A stretch of DNA of 43,947 bases from Micromonospora craterilacus (GTDB taxonomy: Bacteria; Actinomycetota; Actinomycetes; Mycobacteriales; Micromonosporaceae): the NCBI RefSeq assembly GCF_003236315.1, contig NZ_POTY01000021.1:1-43947 (forward strand). The letters are read 5' to 3'. Shown piece after piece: positions 34,501 to 41,102 of this stretch. The position numbers and the translations under genes are program-made. The notes under the pieces are model-generated. The model was not told the DNA's origin. It saw only the letters and a program-made list of their open reading frames with translations, and searched no databases. Every line of letters begins with the position of its first letter. Within the stretch, counting starts at the first letter, position 1.

Positions 34501-35145
34501 CAGGGCTTCGCCCTGGTCGTCCGGGGGGTGGTCGCCCGAGGGCTGGGCGAGCCGGAGCACGCCGCAGACCTGCTCACCGACGCGCTGTCGTACGCCCACC
34601 GGACCGCCCACCCGCTGCTCACCGGGATGGCCGGCACGCTGCGCGGTTTCGTGGCGCTGGACATGGGCGACGTGGCCGCCGCCGAACGCGACGCCCGGGC
34701 GGTGCTGACCACCGTGGAGCCGCACAACCCGCAGGCGCCGGCGCAGGTGGCCCCTCGGGTGCTGCTGGCCACGGCCCGGCTGGCGGCCGGCGACTCCGGC
34801 ACCGCGGTCGGGCTGCTCGCCCCGGTCGCCACTGCCGCCGCGACCACGCCCTCGCTGCTGTTCTCCCGGCGGCAGTCGATGGCGCGCTACGCCTCGGCCC
34901 TGCTCGCCCACGGGCAGTGTGAGCAGGCGCTGGACTGGGCCCGCCGGGCGGTGAACGCGCCGGCCGAGGACGTCCGTAGCCAGGTGATCGCGGCAAGCGT
35001 GCTCGCCGAGGCGTTGGCCGCCTGCGGCCAGCCGCAGGCGGCGTTGGCCAGCGCCGAGGAGGCCGTCCGCCTGGCGTACGGCACCGAGCAGCGCAGCGAG
35101 CGGGCCGCCGCCGAGGCACTGTGGGCCCGTCTCCGCAGCACCTGA
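31579..35145 (+). CDS. Zinc-ribbon / class III adenylate cyclase / AAA-type ATPase / TPR regulator
   Basis: A 1188-residue multidomain protein. Residues 3-20 form a CxxC-CxxC zinc ribbon (C3, C6, C17, C20). A class III cyclase domain follows (about 35-215) with metal aspartates D44 and D88, adenine-contacting K84, a Thr in IEYTVIGDTVN at the usual Asp position (class IIIb style) and VNTAAR with the transition-state Asn and Arg. A STAND-like ATPase domain has Walker A TAEAGIGKSRF and Walker B PLMVVVDDLHD. The C-terminal half is Ala/Leu-rich TPR helices. No LuxR DNA-binding domain is seen at the end. It likely makes cAMP under control of the ATPase/TPR sensor. GTG 31579 overlaps the MBL stop (GTGA). 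Confidence 0.9.
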   Translation: MTCPVCGTVAVPGARFCHNCGAALPAAATLPAAERRVVTVLFGDLSDFTSWSEDLDPERVGAVTDRVLAALAGAVKTFGGHVDKLTGDGIMAVFGAPVAHEDDAERAVRAALSMQRAVRRVLDDERGGGAPLGLRVGLNTGDVIAGIQAAIEYTVIGDTVNTAARLADAAAVGAVYAGARTAAATRHVASWRALRPLRLKGKREPVEAYELLGLLDAPGTRSGLGDEAPFVGRETEIGRIAGRLAEVIDRGEPRVLLMTAEAGIGKSRFAAEVERLAAGYDVGAGRYAAHTGARVLSVRCAAFGERRRLAPLADLVRAATGLPNDAATAVTRPAVEERLRRLGQRLSRARTDQPAPVAVDQLLALLGYAELPSPTDPVEWSSAQPPADADAVPNAVADLLSALAAEAPLMVVVDDLHDATSETIRALEVTLSRLTGPVLVLLLGRPELVRTAGTLTRVADAEVQPLPPMRGADAARLLTSYLGGGRLPQADTDRLLATAQGNPFYLAELVTLLMERGALTAGMGNGWRLAPGSLGSRLLSRDLAAVLAARIDALPAEARAVLRDASVVGDTVPDGALEALREQRAGRDGRPAAVAAVELERAVDELLQRRMLHRTRTGYAFATPLMREAAYAGISKADLAERHAALARWAAPGDGAPGGSGGFTEVARDDFVAGHVERATRLADAVTLRPDAPARAVAPLGVAALGRAARRSLHAGEPALAVEYAERAAELARGDVPAVDRVVHARALLQVGRAADALAFAEKISANAGDQAATRTSALLLAGQAQQVMGDLRRAESCWREALQVATDADLPSLRASAMRRLGMADFLAGRLGQASSRLAASYQVSLAVQDRRGQAWSLQNLAWVTTTRGDFAGTDAVLGRAARLFAELKDPYGRAWLRGTTAFARLLAGRLRDSHRLARIFLPFGERVGEAWAVGTLRAVDAYANAELGDLADADREARRAYRDFAAASDDWGQGFALVVRGVVARGLGEPEHAADLLTDALSYAHRTAHPLLTGMAGTLRGFVALDMGDVAAAERDARAVLTTVEPHNPQAPAQVAPRVLLATARLAAGDSGTAVGLLAPVATAAATTPSLLFSRRQSMARYASALLAHGQCEQALDWARRAVNAPAEDVRSQVIAASVLAEALAACGQPQAALASAEEAVRLAYGTEQRSERAAAEALWARLRST

Positions 35146-35191
35146 CCACCTCCGCCCGTCCTCTTCTCGCATCCCGGATCGACCGTGCCGT

Positions 35192-35223
35192 CCGGCGGGC
35201 GGTCCGCCCGATTCGTCCGCCGG
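35192..35223 (+). terminator. Candidate terminator after the cyclase gene
   Basis: CCGGCGG (35192-35198) can pair with CCGCCGG (35217-35223); alternatively CGGGCGG (35196-35202) pairs with CCGCCCG (35204-35210). The structure lies 47 nt after the cyclase stop and has no T-run. Confidence 0.35.
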
Positions 35224-35345
35224 TGGGGGCACCAGGGGCAGGTCTGTCGGTTTCGGGGATGTGGCCTGTCGGGGGTGGCCGCTAGCGTGGCATTTGCACG
35301 CGGAGGTCACTATGGACAGCCGTGCCGTCGAAGGGGAGGGCCCAG

Positions 35346-35936
35346 ATGAGGCTGCCGCGTTCGGTCGCGGGTTGGACGATCGCGGTGTTCGGCGTGTTGG
35401 CGCTGGTGATGGGCGCGGTCGGGCTGCTCTGGCCGGAGGCGCTGCTGGGGATGCTCGGCTTCGAGATACCGGAAACCCGCGCACCGGGCGACTACACCGG
35501 CGTGTTCGTGACGGCGTCGTCGATGGCCTCGTTCAACATGGGTGTCTACTACCTGCTCGCCACCGCTACCGAGTGGCGCGCGTTCTATCGCTTCACGGTG
35601 GTGTTCCGGCTGGTCACGTTCACCGTGTTCACCCTCGCGGTGCTGGCGGACGTCGCACCCGGCCGGTTCTTCGGGGTGGCGGCCTGGGAGGGCGTGGGCG
35701 CGCTGGCCACCGCCGCTGGGCTCTGGTGGGACGCCCGTCGGTCGGCCCCGGCCGGCGACGGGCCGTCGGACGGTGACGCGTCGTCGGGCTCGGCCGGGAG
35801 CGCGGCGGTGGGCGGCACCGATGGCGCGGCGGGTGACGGTGACGGTCCGGTGGCCTTGGCCGGTGAGCCGGTGCCGGGCGACCGGCGTGGCACCGGGACG
35901 CGGGGCGCGGGGCCGGCCACCGATGCGGTTCACTGA
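35346..35936 (+). CDS. Polytopic membrane protein of unknown function
   Basis: The 196-residue protein has about four hydrophobic segments: AGWTIAVFGVLALVMGAVGLLW, ASSMASFNMGVYYLLATAT, FYRFTVVFRLVTFTVFTLAVLA and WEGVGALATAAGLWW. A Gly/Ala/Asp-rich, probably disordered tail of about 55 residues follows. I do not recognise the family; the fold could be a small four-helix bundle of DoxX-like appearance. ATG 35346 has GGGGAGGG 6-13 nt upstream. It ends 31 nt before the kinase gene, which has its own -10 box overlapping this gap. Confidence 0.78.
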   Translation: MRLPRSVAGWTIAVFGVLALVMGAVGLLWPEALLGMLGFEIPETRAPGDYTGVFVTASSMASFNMGVYYLLATATEWRAFYRFTVVFRLVTFTVFTLAVLADVAPGRFFGVAAWEGVGALATAAGLWWDARRSAPAGDGPSDGDASSGSAGSAAVGGTDGAAGDGDGPVALAGEPVPGDRRGTGTRGAGPATDAVH

Positions 35937-35954
35937 GCGACCGGTCGGGTTGGG

Positions 35955-35960
35955 TATTTT
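35955..35960 (+). promoter_or_regulatory. -10 box of the leaderless kinase gene
   Basis: TATTTT is the most A/T-rich stretch nearby and ends 7 nt before GTG 35968. No ribosome site precedes the GTG, so a leaderless transcript is likely. Confidence 0.5.
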
Positions 35961-35967
35961 CGAGGTT

Positions 35968-37458
35968 GTGACCGACACCCCGCCCGGCGCTCTGCCGACG
36001 CCCATTGTGCCCGGTCTGACCGATTTGCAGGTCTTTGCCCGAGGTGGGTACGCGACGGTTTACCGGGCCACGCAGATCTCCGTGGGCCGTGAGGTCGCGG
36101 TCAAGGTGGAGAATCGCACCCTGGCCAGCGATCGGGACCAGGCGCGCTTCCTGCGCGAGGCGCGGGCGGCCGGCCGGATGTCGTCCCACCCCCACGTGGT
36201 CGACCTGTTCGACGTGGGCGTCACCATCGACCAGCACCCCTACCTGATCATGGAGCTCTGCGACGGGTCGTACGCCGAGCGGATGCGGACCTCGCCGCTG
36301 GGGGCCGCCGAGGCCCGGGACCTCGGCGTCAAGATCGCGGATGCGCTGGCCCACTCGCACGGCGCCGGCGTGCTGCACCGCGACGTGAAGCCGGCCAACA
36401 TCCTCTACTCGCACTTCAACTCGGCAGTGCTGGCCGATTTCGGGCTGGCCGTGGTCGCCGAGATGCGGGATGCCTCCGTCGCCCTGGAGGTGCTCACGCC
36501 GGCGTACGCGCCGCCGGAGATGTTCAGCCACAGCCCACCGTCGCCGGCCGTCGACGTGTACGCGCTCTGCGCCACGCTCTACGCGGTCATGCACGGGCGG
36601 CCGCCCCGCTGGCAGGCCGAGCGCAATCCCAGCCTGGTCACCGTGCTGGAGATGTTCCACCAGCCGATCCCCAGCCTGCCCGGGATCCCGGACGCCCTGG
36701 TCGACGTGCTCCGCGCCGGCATGGCCAACGACCCGGGAGACCGGCCCTCCGCCCTGGAACTGCACGACCTGCTCGCCAACCTGCCGCTGGATACTCCGGG
36801 AGCCTCGACGGGCGGGGCGACGGTCCCGGTCGGCGGTGCCACCGCCACCGGCCGGTACGACGCCGCCCGTCCGCAGCGGGCCGCCGTGCCTACCGCTGAG
36901 GCCGCCTCCGGTGGCGCCTCCGATCGTCGCTGGCGGCGGCGCTGGTTCCTCGGCGCGGCCGGTGTGGTCGCGTTGGCCGCGTCGGCCGGCGTCGGCGCCT
37001 GGGCGGCCGGTGGTGCCCCGGCGCCACAACCCACCACGCTGCCCCGCCCGGCGGCGACCGGCGTGCTCCGTCCGGGCTGCGCCACCCTGCCCGATGCGCT
37101 TCCGAACGGTGCCCAGTGCGCGGTGGAGCTGGAGTGCTTCGGGCCGGTGCAGGTGCGCGGTCAACGGGCCACGGCCAGCCGGGTGCCGTGCGACACCCGG
37201 CACACCTGGGAGAGCTACGCCGAGGGGAAGTTGCCCGCCGCCCTGGCCGGCGCCGACCACGAAGAGATCGTCGCGGATTCGACCGTGCGCCGGGTCTGCA
37301 ACGAGGAGACCTTCCGGCTGGTCAGCGGGATCCGCCAGTCGGCCGGGTGGAATCTGGAGGTGCTGCCGCCGACCGACCCGGACGTCGACCCCACGTACCG
37401 GTGTCTGGCCGGGCGGGGCCTGGACGGGCTCGCCTCGCCCACCCTCACCAGTCGCTGA
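35968..37458 (+). CDS. Transmembrane Ser/Thr protein kinase with Septum_form-like ectodomain
   Basis: The 496-residue protein begins with a Hanks-type kinase domain: glycine loop FARGGYATVYRA, ATP-binding K46, helix-C E64, catalytic HRDVKPAN (D139, N144), ADFG (D157), YAPPE, and DVYAL. All catalytic residues are present. A low-complexity linker leads to one transmembrane helix (about 326-346, LGAAGVVALAASAGVGAWAA). The outside region has conserved cysteines (PCDTRHTWESYAEG, VRRVCNEETF, YRCLAGRGLDG) and resembles the Septum_form domain; that match is by pattern. No PASTA repeats are present. GTG 35968 is chosen because of TATTTT seven nt upstream; the frame extends upstream only as a shadow of the previous gene. 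Confidence 0.9.
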   Translation: MTDTPPGALPTPIVPGLTDLQVFARGGYATVYRATQISVGREVAVKVENRTLASDRDQARFLREARAAGRMSSHPHVVDLFDVGVTIDQHPYLIMELCDGSYAERMRTSPLGAAEARDLGVKIADALAHSHGAGVLHRDVKPANILYSHFNSAVLADFGLAVVAEMRDASVALEVLTPAYAPPEMFSHSPPSPAVDVYALCATLYAVMHGRPPRWQAERNPSLVTVLEMFHQPIPSLPGIPDALVDVLRAGMANDPGDRPSALELHDLLANLPLDTPGASTGGATVPVGGATATGRYDAARPQRAAVPTAEAASGGASDRRWRRRWFLGAAGVVALAASAGVGAWAAGGAPAPQPTTLPRPAATGVLRPGCATLPDALPNGAQCAVELECFGPVQVRGQRATASRVPCDTRHTWESYAEGKLPAALAGADHEEIVADSTVRRVCNEETFRLVSGIRQSAGWNLEVLPPTDPDVDPTYRCLAGRGLDGLASPTLTSR

Positions 37459-37485
37459 CGACCCGGCCGTAGGCCGGCGCCGTGC

Positions 37486-37821
37486 TCACCGGTGGCTGTC
37501 GCCGCGGTGGTACCGCTCGCGCATCGAACGGACCGCGTCCCGGTCGCCCAGCGTCTCAAGCGTGTCCGCGTCGATGCCGGGCGGCTGGGTCTCAGGATGC
37601 CGGGAAGGCTGATCCGGATCCCGCGAGTCGTCGGCGTCACGCTGCCGGGCGGCGGTCGCCGCCACTCCGGCGACGGTGGCGAGCAGGACGCAGAGCAGGG
37701 CCATCGCCACTCCCAGCAGGTCCTGCCGGCGCCCGAGGACGAGCGTCGCGAGCAGCCAGAACGCCGAGAGTCCCGCGACCACCGCCACCATCCGCGCGTC
37801 GGGTCGGGGAAACCGTCTCAT
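37486..37821 (-). CDS. Small two-helix membrane protein with charged tail
   Basis: The 111-residue protein has two adjacent transmembrane helices (MVAVVAGLSAFWLLATLVLG and LLGVAMALLCVLLATVAGVAATA) and a hydrophilic, Asp/Arg-rich tail of about 50 residues ending in RSMRERYHRGDSHR. I do not recognise a family. ATG 37821 has no ribosome site. It lies 6 nt after a CATTCT -10 that has a perfect TTGACA -35, so leaderless translation is likely. It is convergent with the kinase gene and divergent from the secreted peptidase gene. Confidence 0.72.
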   Translation of the reverse strand: MRRFPRPDARMVAVVAGLSAFWLLATLVLGRRQDLLGVAMALLCVLLATVAGVAATAARQRDADDSRDPDQPSRHPETQPPGIDADTLETLGDRDAVRSMRERYHRGDSHR

Positions 37822-37827
37822 GCGTCC

Positions 37828-37855
37828 AGAATGTCGGAGATTGTCGATCTGTCAA
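37828..37855 (-). promoter_or_regulatory. Promoter of a leaderless small membrane protein gene
   Basis: On the minus strand TTGACA (37850-37855, perfect -35) and CATTCT (37828-37833) are separated by 16 nt. The -10 ends 6 nt before ATG 37821. It is the only leaderless candidate in the window with a full -35. Confidence 0.6.
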
Positions 37856-37954
37856 TAGCAGTTGCGTCGCCAGAAAGTAACAGCTGGTAATAAGAGCGTC
37901 CGGGATGAAGAGGTCGTTACATCGCCGCGCGCTTTGTTGGCTTTGGGGGGTTGT

Positions 37955-37976
37955 TCGGGCATCGGCCATTGCCCGA
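37955..37976. promoter_or_regulatory. Candidate operator of the secreted peptidase gene
   Basis: TCGGGCA (37955-37961) and TGCCCGA (37970-37976) form a 7-bp inverted repeat with an 8-nt spacer. It ends 6 nt before a TAGAGT -10 candidate (37983-37988), so a bound protein would occupy the -35 region. A start near 37995 would give a leader of about 49 nt. Confidence 0.4.
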
Positions 37977-38043
37977 CATCTCTAGAGTGGCGATGGTCGA
38001 GTGTCGACTCGACGTGTCCCATACCCCACCGGAAGGCGTCCAC

Positions 38044-39846
38044 ATGCCACGACCAATCCGGGCCCTGGCCGCAGCAGGACTCGCCGGCGTACTCCTCGCC
38101 GGGGTGGCGGTCGCACCCGCCACTGCCGCTCCCACCACGGTCGCCAGCAAGGCCCCGTACTTCTCGCACCGCACCAGCAAGCTGGAACAGAAGCGGGTCG
38201 ACCGGGTGCCTACGCCCAAACTGGACTGGTACCGCTGTTACGACTACGCCGAGTGCGCCACCGTCCGGTTGCCGTTGGACTACGACAAGCCGAAGGGCGC
38301 GAAGACCGAGATCGCCGTGCTGCGGGTCAAGGCGCGGGACCAGAAGCGCAAGATCGGCAGCCTCTTCCTCAACCCGGGCGGGCCGGGTGGTTCAGGCACG
38401 AGCATCGCCCTCGCCGCGCCGTACTTCCTCGGTGACGACGTGCTCGACCGCTTCGATGTGATCGGCGTCGACCCGCGCGGCGTCAACGCCAGCGACCAGG
38501 TCAAGTGCTTCAAGTCGGTGAAGGACCAGACCCGGGCGTACGAGGGGCTCGACGTCGCCTTCCCGTACACCAAGAAGGAAGAGAAGGCGTACGTCGCCGC
38601 CTCGAAGCGGGTCGGCAAGGCCTGCTCGACCACCGGCAAGCCGCTCAGTGGTGCGATGTCGACCGCCGAGGTCGCCCGCGACATGGACGTGCTGCGCCGG
38701 GCGGTCGGCGACAAGAAGCTGACCTACCTGGGCTTCAGCTACGGCAGCGTGCTCGGGCAGTACTACGCGAACATGTTCCCCGACCGGGTACGCGCCCTGG
38801 TGATCGACGGCGTGCTGGACGCGCGGGCCTGGTTCGGCAAGGGGAAGTCCGGCAACGTCCTCCAGGAGGACCGGATGCGCAGCGCGCAGGGTGCCACCAA
38901 GGCGCTGCGCGAGATCCTGAAGCGGTGCAAGGCCGTGGGGGTGGCCGCCTGCCCGCTGGCCGACGGTGACCCGGCCGCCAAGTTCGAGCTGCTGACCAAG
39001 CGGCTGAAGGCCAAGCCGCTGGTGATCGACGACCCGGACTTCGGCCAGTTCACCGTCACCTACGCCGACTTCATCTCCTTCATCCTCGGCGGCCTGTACG
39101 GCCCGTACGGCTACTACGATGTCGCGTTCATGACGGCGGAGCTGTTGGTGCTGACCGACCCGTCGGCGAAGAAGACGGCCCGTGAGCAGGCCCGCACCTC
39201 CGTCGTCGAGCTGGCCGCCGAGGCCCGCAAGCAGGCCCGCGCCTACGACTTCCCGTACGACAACGGCCTGGAGACCTTCCTCGGGGTGGACTGCACCGAC
39301 GCGAACCACCCGAAGAACGCCGGCTCGTGGCCGAGCCGGGCGGCCAAGGCCGACCAGCGCGACAAGTACTTCGGTCGGCTCTGGGCCTGGATCAGCGCGC
39401 CCTGCGCCCGGGACACCTGGACCGTGCGGGACGAGGACCGGTACACCGGCCCGTTCAACCGGCGGACCGCCAACCCGGTCCTGGTCGTCGGCAACTACTG
39501 GGACCCGGCCACCAACTACAAGGGTGCGGTCGCCTCGGCCAAGCTGCTGCCGAACAGCCGCCTGCTGTCCAGTGACAGCTGGGGGCACACCGCGTACGGC
39601 ACGTCTGCCTGCACCACCCGTGCGGTCGACGCGTACCTGCTCCGGCTGACGCTGCCGAAGAAGGGCAAGGTCTGCGTCGGTGACATCCAGCCGTTCGAGG
39701 ACCTGCTGGAGCCGGAGGCCGCCGTGCGGGCCGACTCGTCCAAGAGCGACCTGGCCGCTCAGGGCGCGCCGCGGCGCGGCGCACCCAAGCAGCTGCCGCC
39801 GGTGGTCGCGCCGCTGCCGGCCGTCGGCTCGCTGAACGGCCGCTGA
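38044..39846 (+). CDS. Secreted tripeptidyl-aminopeptidase-like alpha/beta hydrolase
   Basis: The 600-residue protein has a Sec signal peptide (PIRALAAAGLAGVLLAGVAV, cleaved near ATAAP) and the alpha/beta-hydrolase layout of actinomycete tripeptidyl aminopeptidases. It has oxyanion segment NPGGPGGSGTS, DPRGVNASDQVKCF, nucleophile S232 in GFSYGSVLG, a cap region, then D487 in GNYWDPATN and H515 in SWGHTAYGTS, the TAP C-terminal domain. Several cysteine pairs fit an exported enzyme. It probably trims N-terminal tripeptides from secreted proteins or peptides, which the importer encoded earlier in the window could take up. ATG 38044 has GGAAGG 8-13 nt upstream. The last 45 or so residues are Ala/Pro-rich. 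Confidence 0.93.
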   Translation: MPRPIRALAAAGLAGVLLAGVAVAPATAAPTTVASKAPYFSHRTSKLEQKRVDRVPTPKLDWYRCYDYAECATVRLPLDYDKPKGAKTEIAVLRVKARDQKRKIGSLFLNPGGPGGSGTSIALAAPYFLGDDVLDRFDVIGVDPRGVNASDQVKCFKSVKDQTRAYEGLDVAFPYTKKEEKAYVAASKRVGKACSTTGKPLSGAMSTAEVARDMDVLRRAVGDKKLTYLGFSYGSVLGQYYANMFPDRVRALVIDGVLDARAWFGKGKSGNVLQEDRMRSAQGATKALREILKRCKAVGVAACPLADGDPAAKFELLTKRLKAKPLVIDDPDFGQFTVTYADFISFILGGLYGPYGYYDVAFMTAELLVLTDPSAKKTAREQARTSVVELAAEARKQARAYDFPYDNGLETFLGVDCTDANHPKNAGSWPSRAAKADQRDKYFGRLWAWISAPCARDTWTVRDEDRYTGPFNRRTANPVLVVGNYWDPATNYKGAVASAKLLPNSRLLSSDSWGHTAYGTSACTTRAVDAYLLRLTLPKKGKVCVGDIQPFEDLLEPEAAVRADSSKSDLAAQGAPRRGAPKQLPPVVAPLPAVGSLNGR

Positions 39847-39911
39847 ACAACCCGGGGTACGGCGGGCGGGTGACCGCCCGCCGTACCCCGGCCCACCGGC
39901 GTGAGCCGCGC

Positions 39912-41102
39912 TCAGTACGACTTGTCCTGGCCGAGGACGTGTTGGGCGACGAAGTTGAGGATCATCTCGCGGCTGACCGGGGCGATCCGGCCCGCCCGTA
40001 CCGCCCCGAGCAGGGTCGCCACGCCGTACTCGGTGGTCATGCCGGCGCCGCCGAGGGCCTGGACGGCGGTGTCGACGGCGAGCGCGGCGGCGTCGGCGGA
40101 GGCGTACTTGGCCATGTTGGCGGAGACGCCGGCCTCCAGGTCACGGCCGGCGTCGTAGAGCACCGCCGCCTTCTGGATCATCAGCCGGGCCAGCTCCACC
40201 TGCACCGCTGCGTGCGCCAGCGGATGCGACACGCCCTGGTGGGTACCGATCGTGCGCCCACCCCACACCGAGCGGGTCGAGGTGTACTCGGACGCCCGCT
40301 CGGTCGCGTACCGGCCGGTGCCGGCGCCCATCGCGGCGACGGTGATGCGTTCCGGGTTGAGGCCGGAGAAGAGGGCCGGGAGGCCGGCGTCCAGGGATTC
40401 GCCGACGAGGGCGTCGGCGGGCAGGCGCACCTCGTCCAGGTAGAGCAGGAACTGGTTTTCCGGGGACAGGATCTCCATGTCCAGCTTGGACCAGGTCAGC
40501 CCGGGAGCGTCGGTCGGCACGATGAACAGCGCCGGCTTCAGTTTCTGTGGCGCGGCGTCCGGTGAGCCGGCATCGCCGTCCTCGACGGCGACCCGGGCCA
40601 CCACCAGGACATGGTTGGCGTTGTCGACCCCGGAGATGTAGCACTTGCGGCCGGAGATGACCCAGTCGTCGCCGTCGCGGCGGGCGACCGTGCCGAGGCG
40701 GTGGAAGTTCGAACCGGCCTCCGGCTCGGTGATCGCGAAGACGATCTTCTGCGAGCCGTCGGCCAGGCCGGGCAGGTGGCGCTTGCGCTGCTCCTCGGTG
40801 CCGTGCTTGTTGATCACGGTGGCGGCGATGGCGGGGGAGACGACGAGCAGCAGCAGCGGGCAGCCGGCGGCGGCCAGCTCCTCGCAGACGATGGCCAACT
40901 CGGTGATGCCGCCGCCTCCGCCGCCGTACTTGGTGGGGATGTTGACGCCGAGGTAGCCGAGCCGGCCCGCCTCGTGCCACAGCTCGGTGGTGTGCTCGCC
41001 GGCCTTGGCCTTCGCCACGAAGTAGCGGTGGCCGTACCGCTTGCCCAGCGACCGGACGGCGTCGCGGAGCTGGTCCTGTTCGGGGCTGAGGTCGAAGTTC
41101 AT
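39912..41102 (-). CDS. Acyl-CoA dehydrogenase of the leucine-degradation operon (isovaleryl-CoA type)
   Basis: The 396-residue FAD enzyme should oxidise a branched acyl-CoA, probably isovaleryl-CoA. It has the N-terminal MNFDLSPEQDQLRDAVRSLGK, the flavin segment FAITEPEAGSNFHRLGTVARRDGDDWVISGRKCYISG, and the C-terminal ALGGAGMTTEYGV. The usual catalytic Glu of short/medium-chain enzymes (YEGT) is absent: the site reads APVS. Instead E251 in SGLNPERITVAAM lies where isovaleryl-CoA and long-chain enzymes keep the base. ATG 41102 overlaps the stop of the carboxylase alpha gene (ATGA). The order carboxylase beta, alpha, dehydrogenase equals accD1-accA1-fadE19 in M. tuberculosis. Confidence 0.92.
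   Translation of the reverse strand: MNFDLSPEQDQLRDAVRSLGKRYGHRYFVAKAKAGEHTTELWHEAGRLGYLGVNIPTKYGGGGGGITELAIVCEELAAAGCPLLLLVVSPAIAATVINKHGTEEQRKRHLPGLADGSQKIVFAITEPEAGSNFHRLGTVARRDGDDWVISGRKCYISGVDNANHVLVVARVAVEDGDAGSPDAAPQKLKPALFIVPTDAPGLTWSKLDMEILSPENQFLLYLDEVRLPADALVGESLDAGLPALFSGLNPERITVAAMGAGTGRYATERASEYTSTRSVWGGRTIGTHQGVSHPLAHAAVQVELARLMIQKAAVLYDAGRDLEAGVSANMAKYASADAAALAVDTAVQALGGAGMTTEYGVATLLGAVRAGRIAPVSREMILNFVAQHVLGQDKSY

Noticed and set aside
35313..35345. Alternative earlier start for the membrane protein at 35346
   Set aside because: The ATG near 35312 is in a different frame, and only ATG 35346 has a well-spaced GGGGAGGG.
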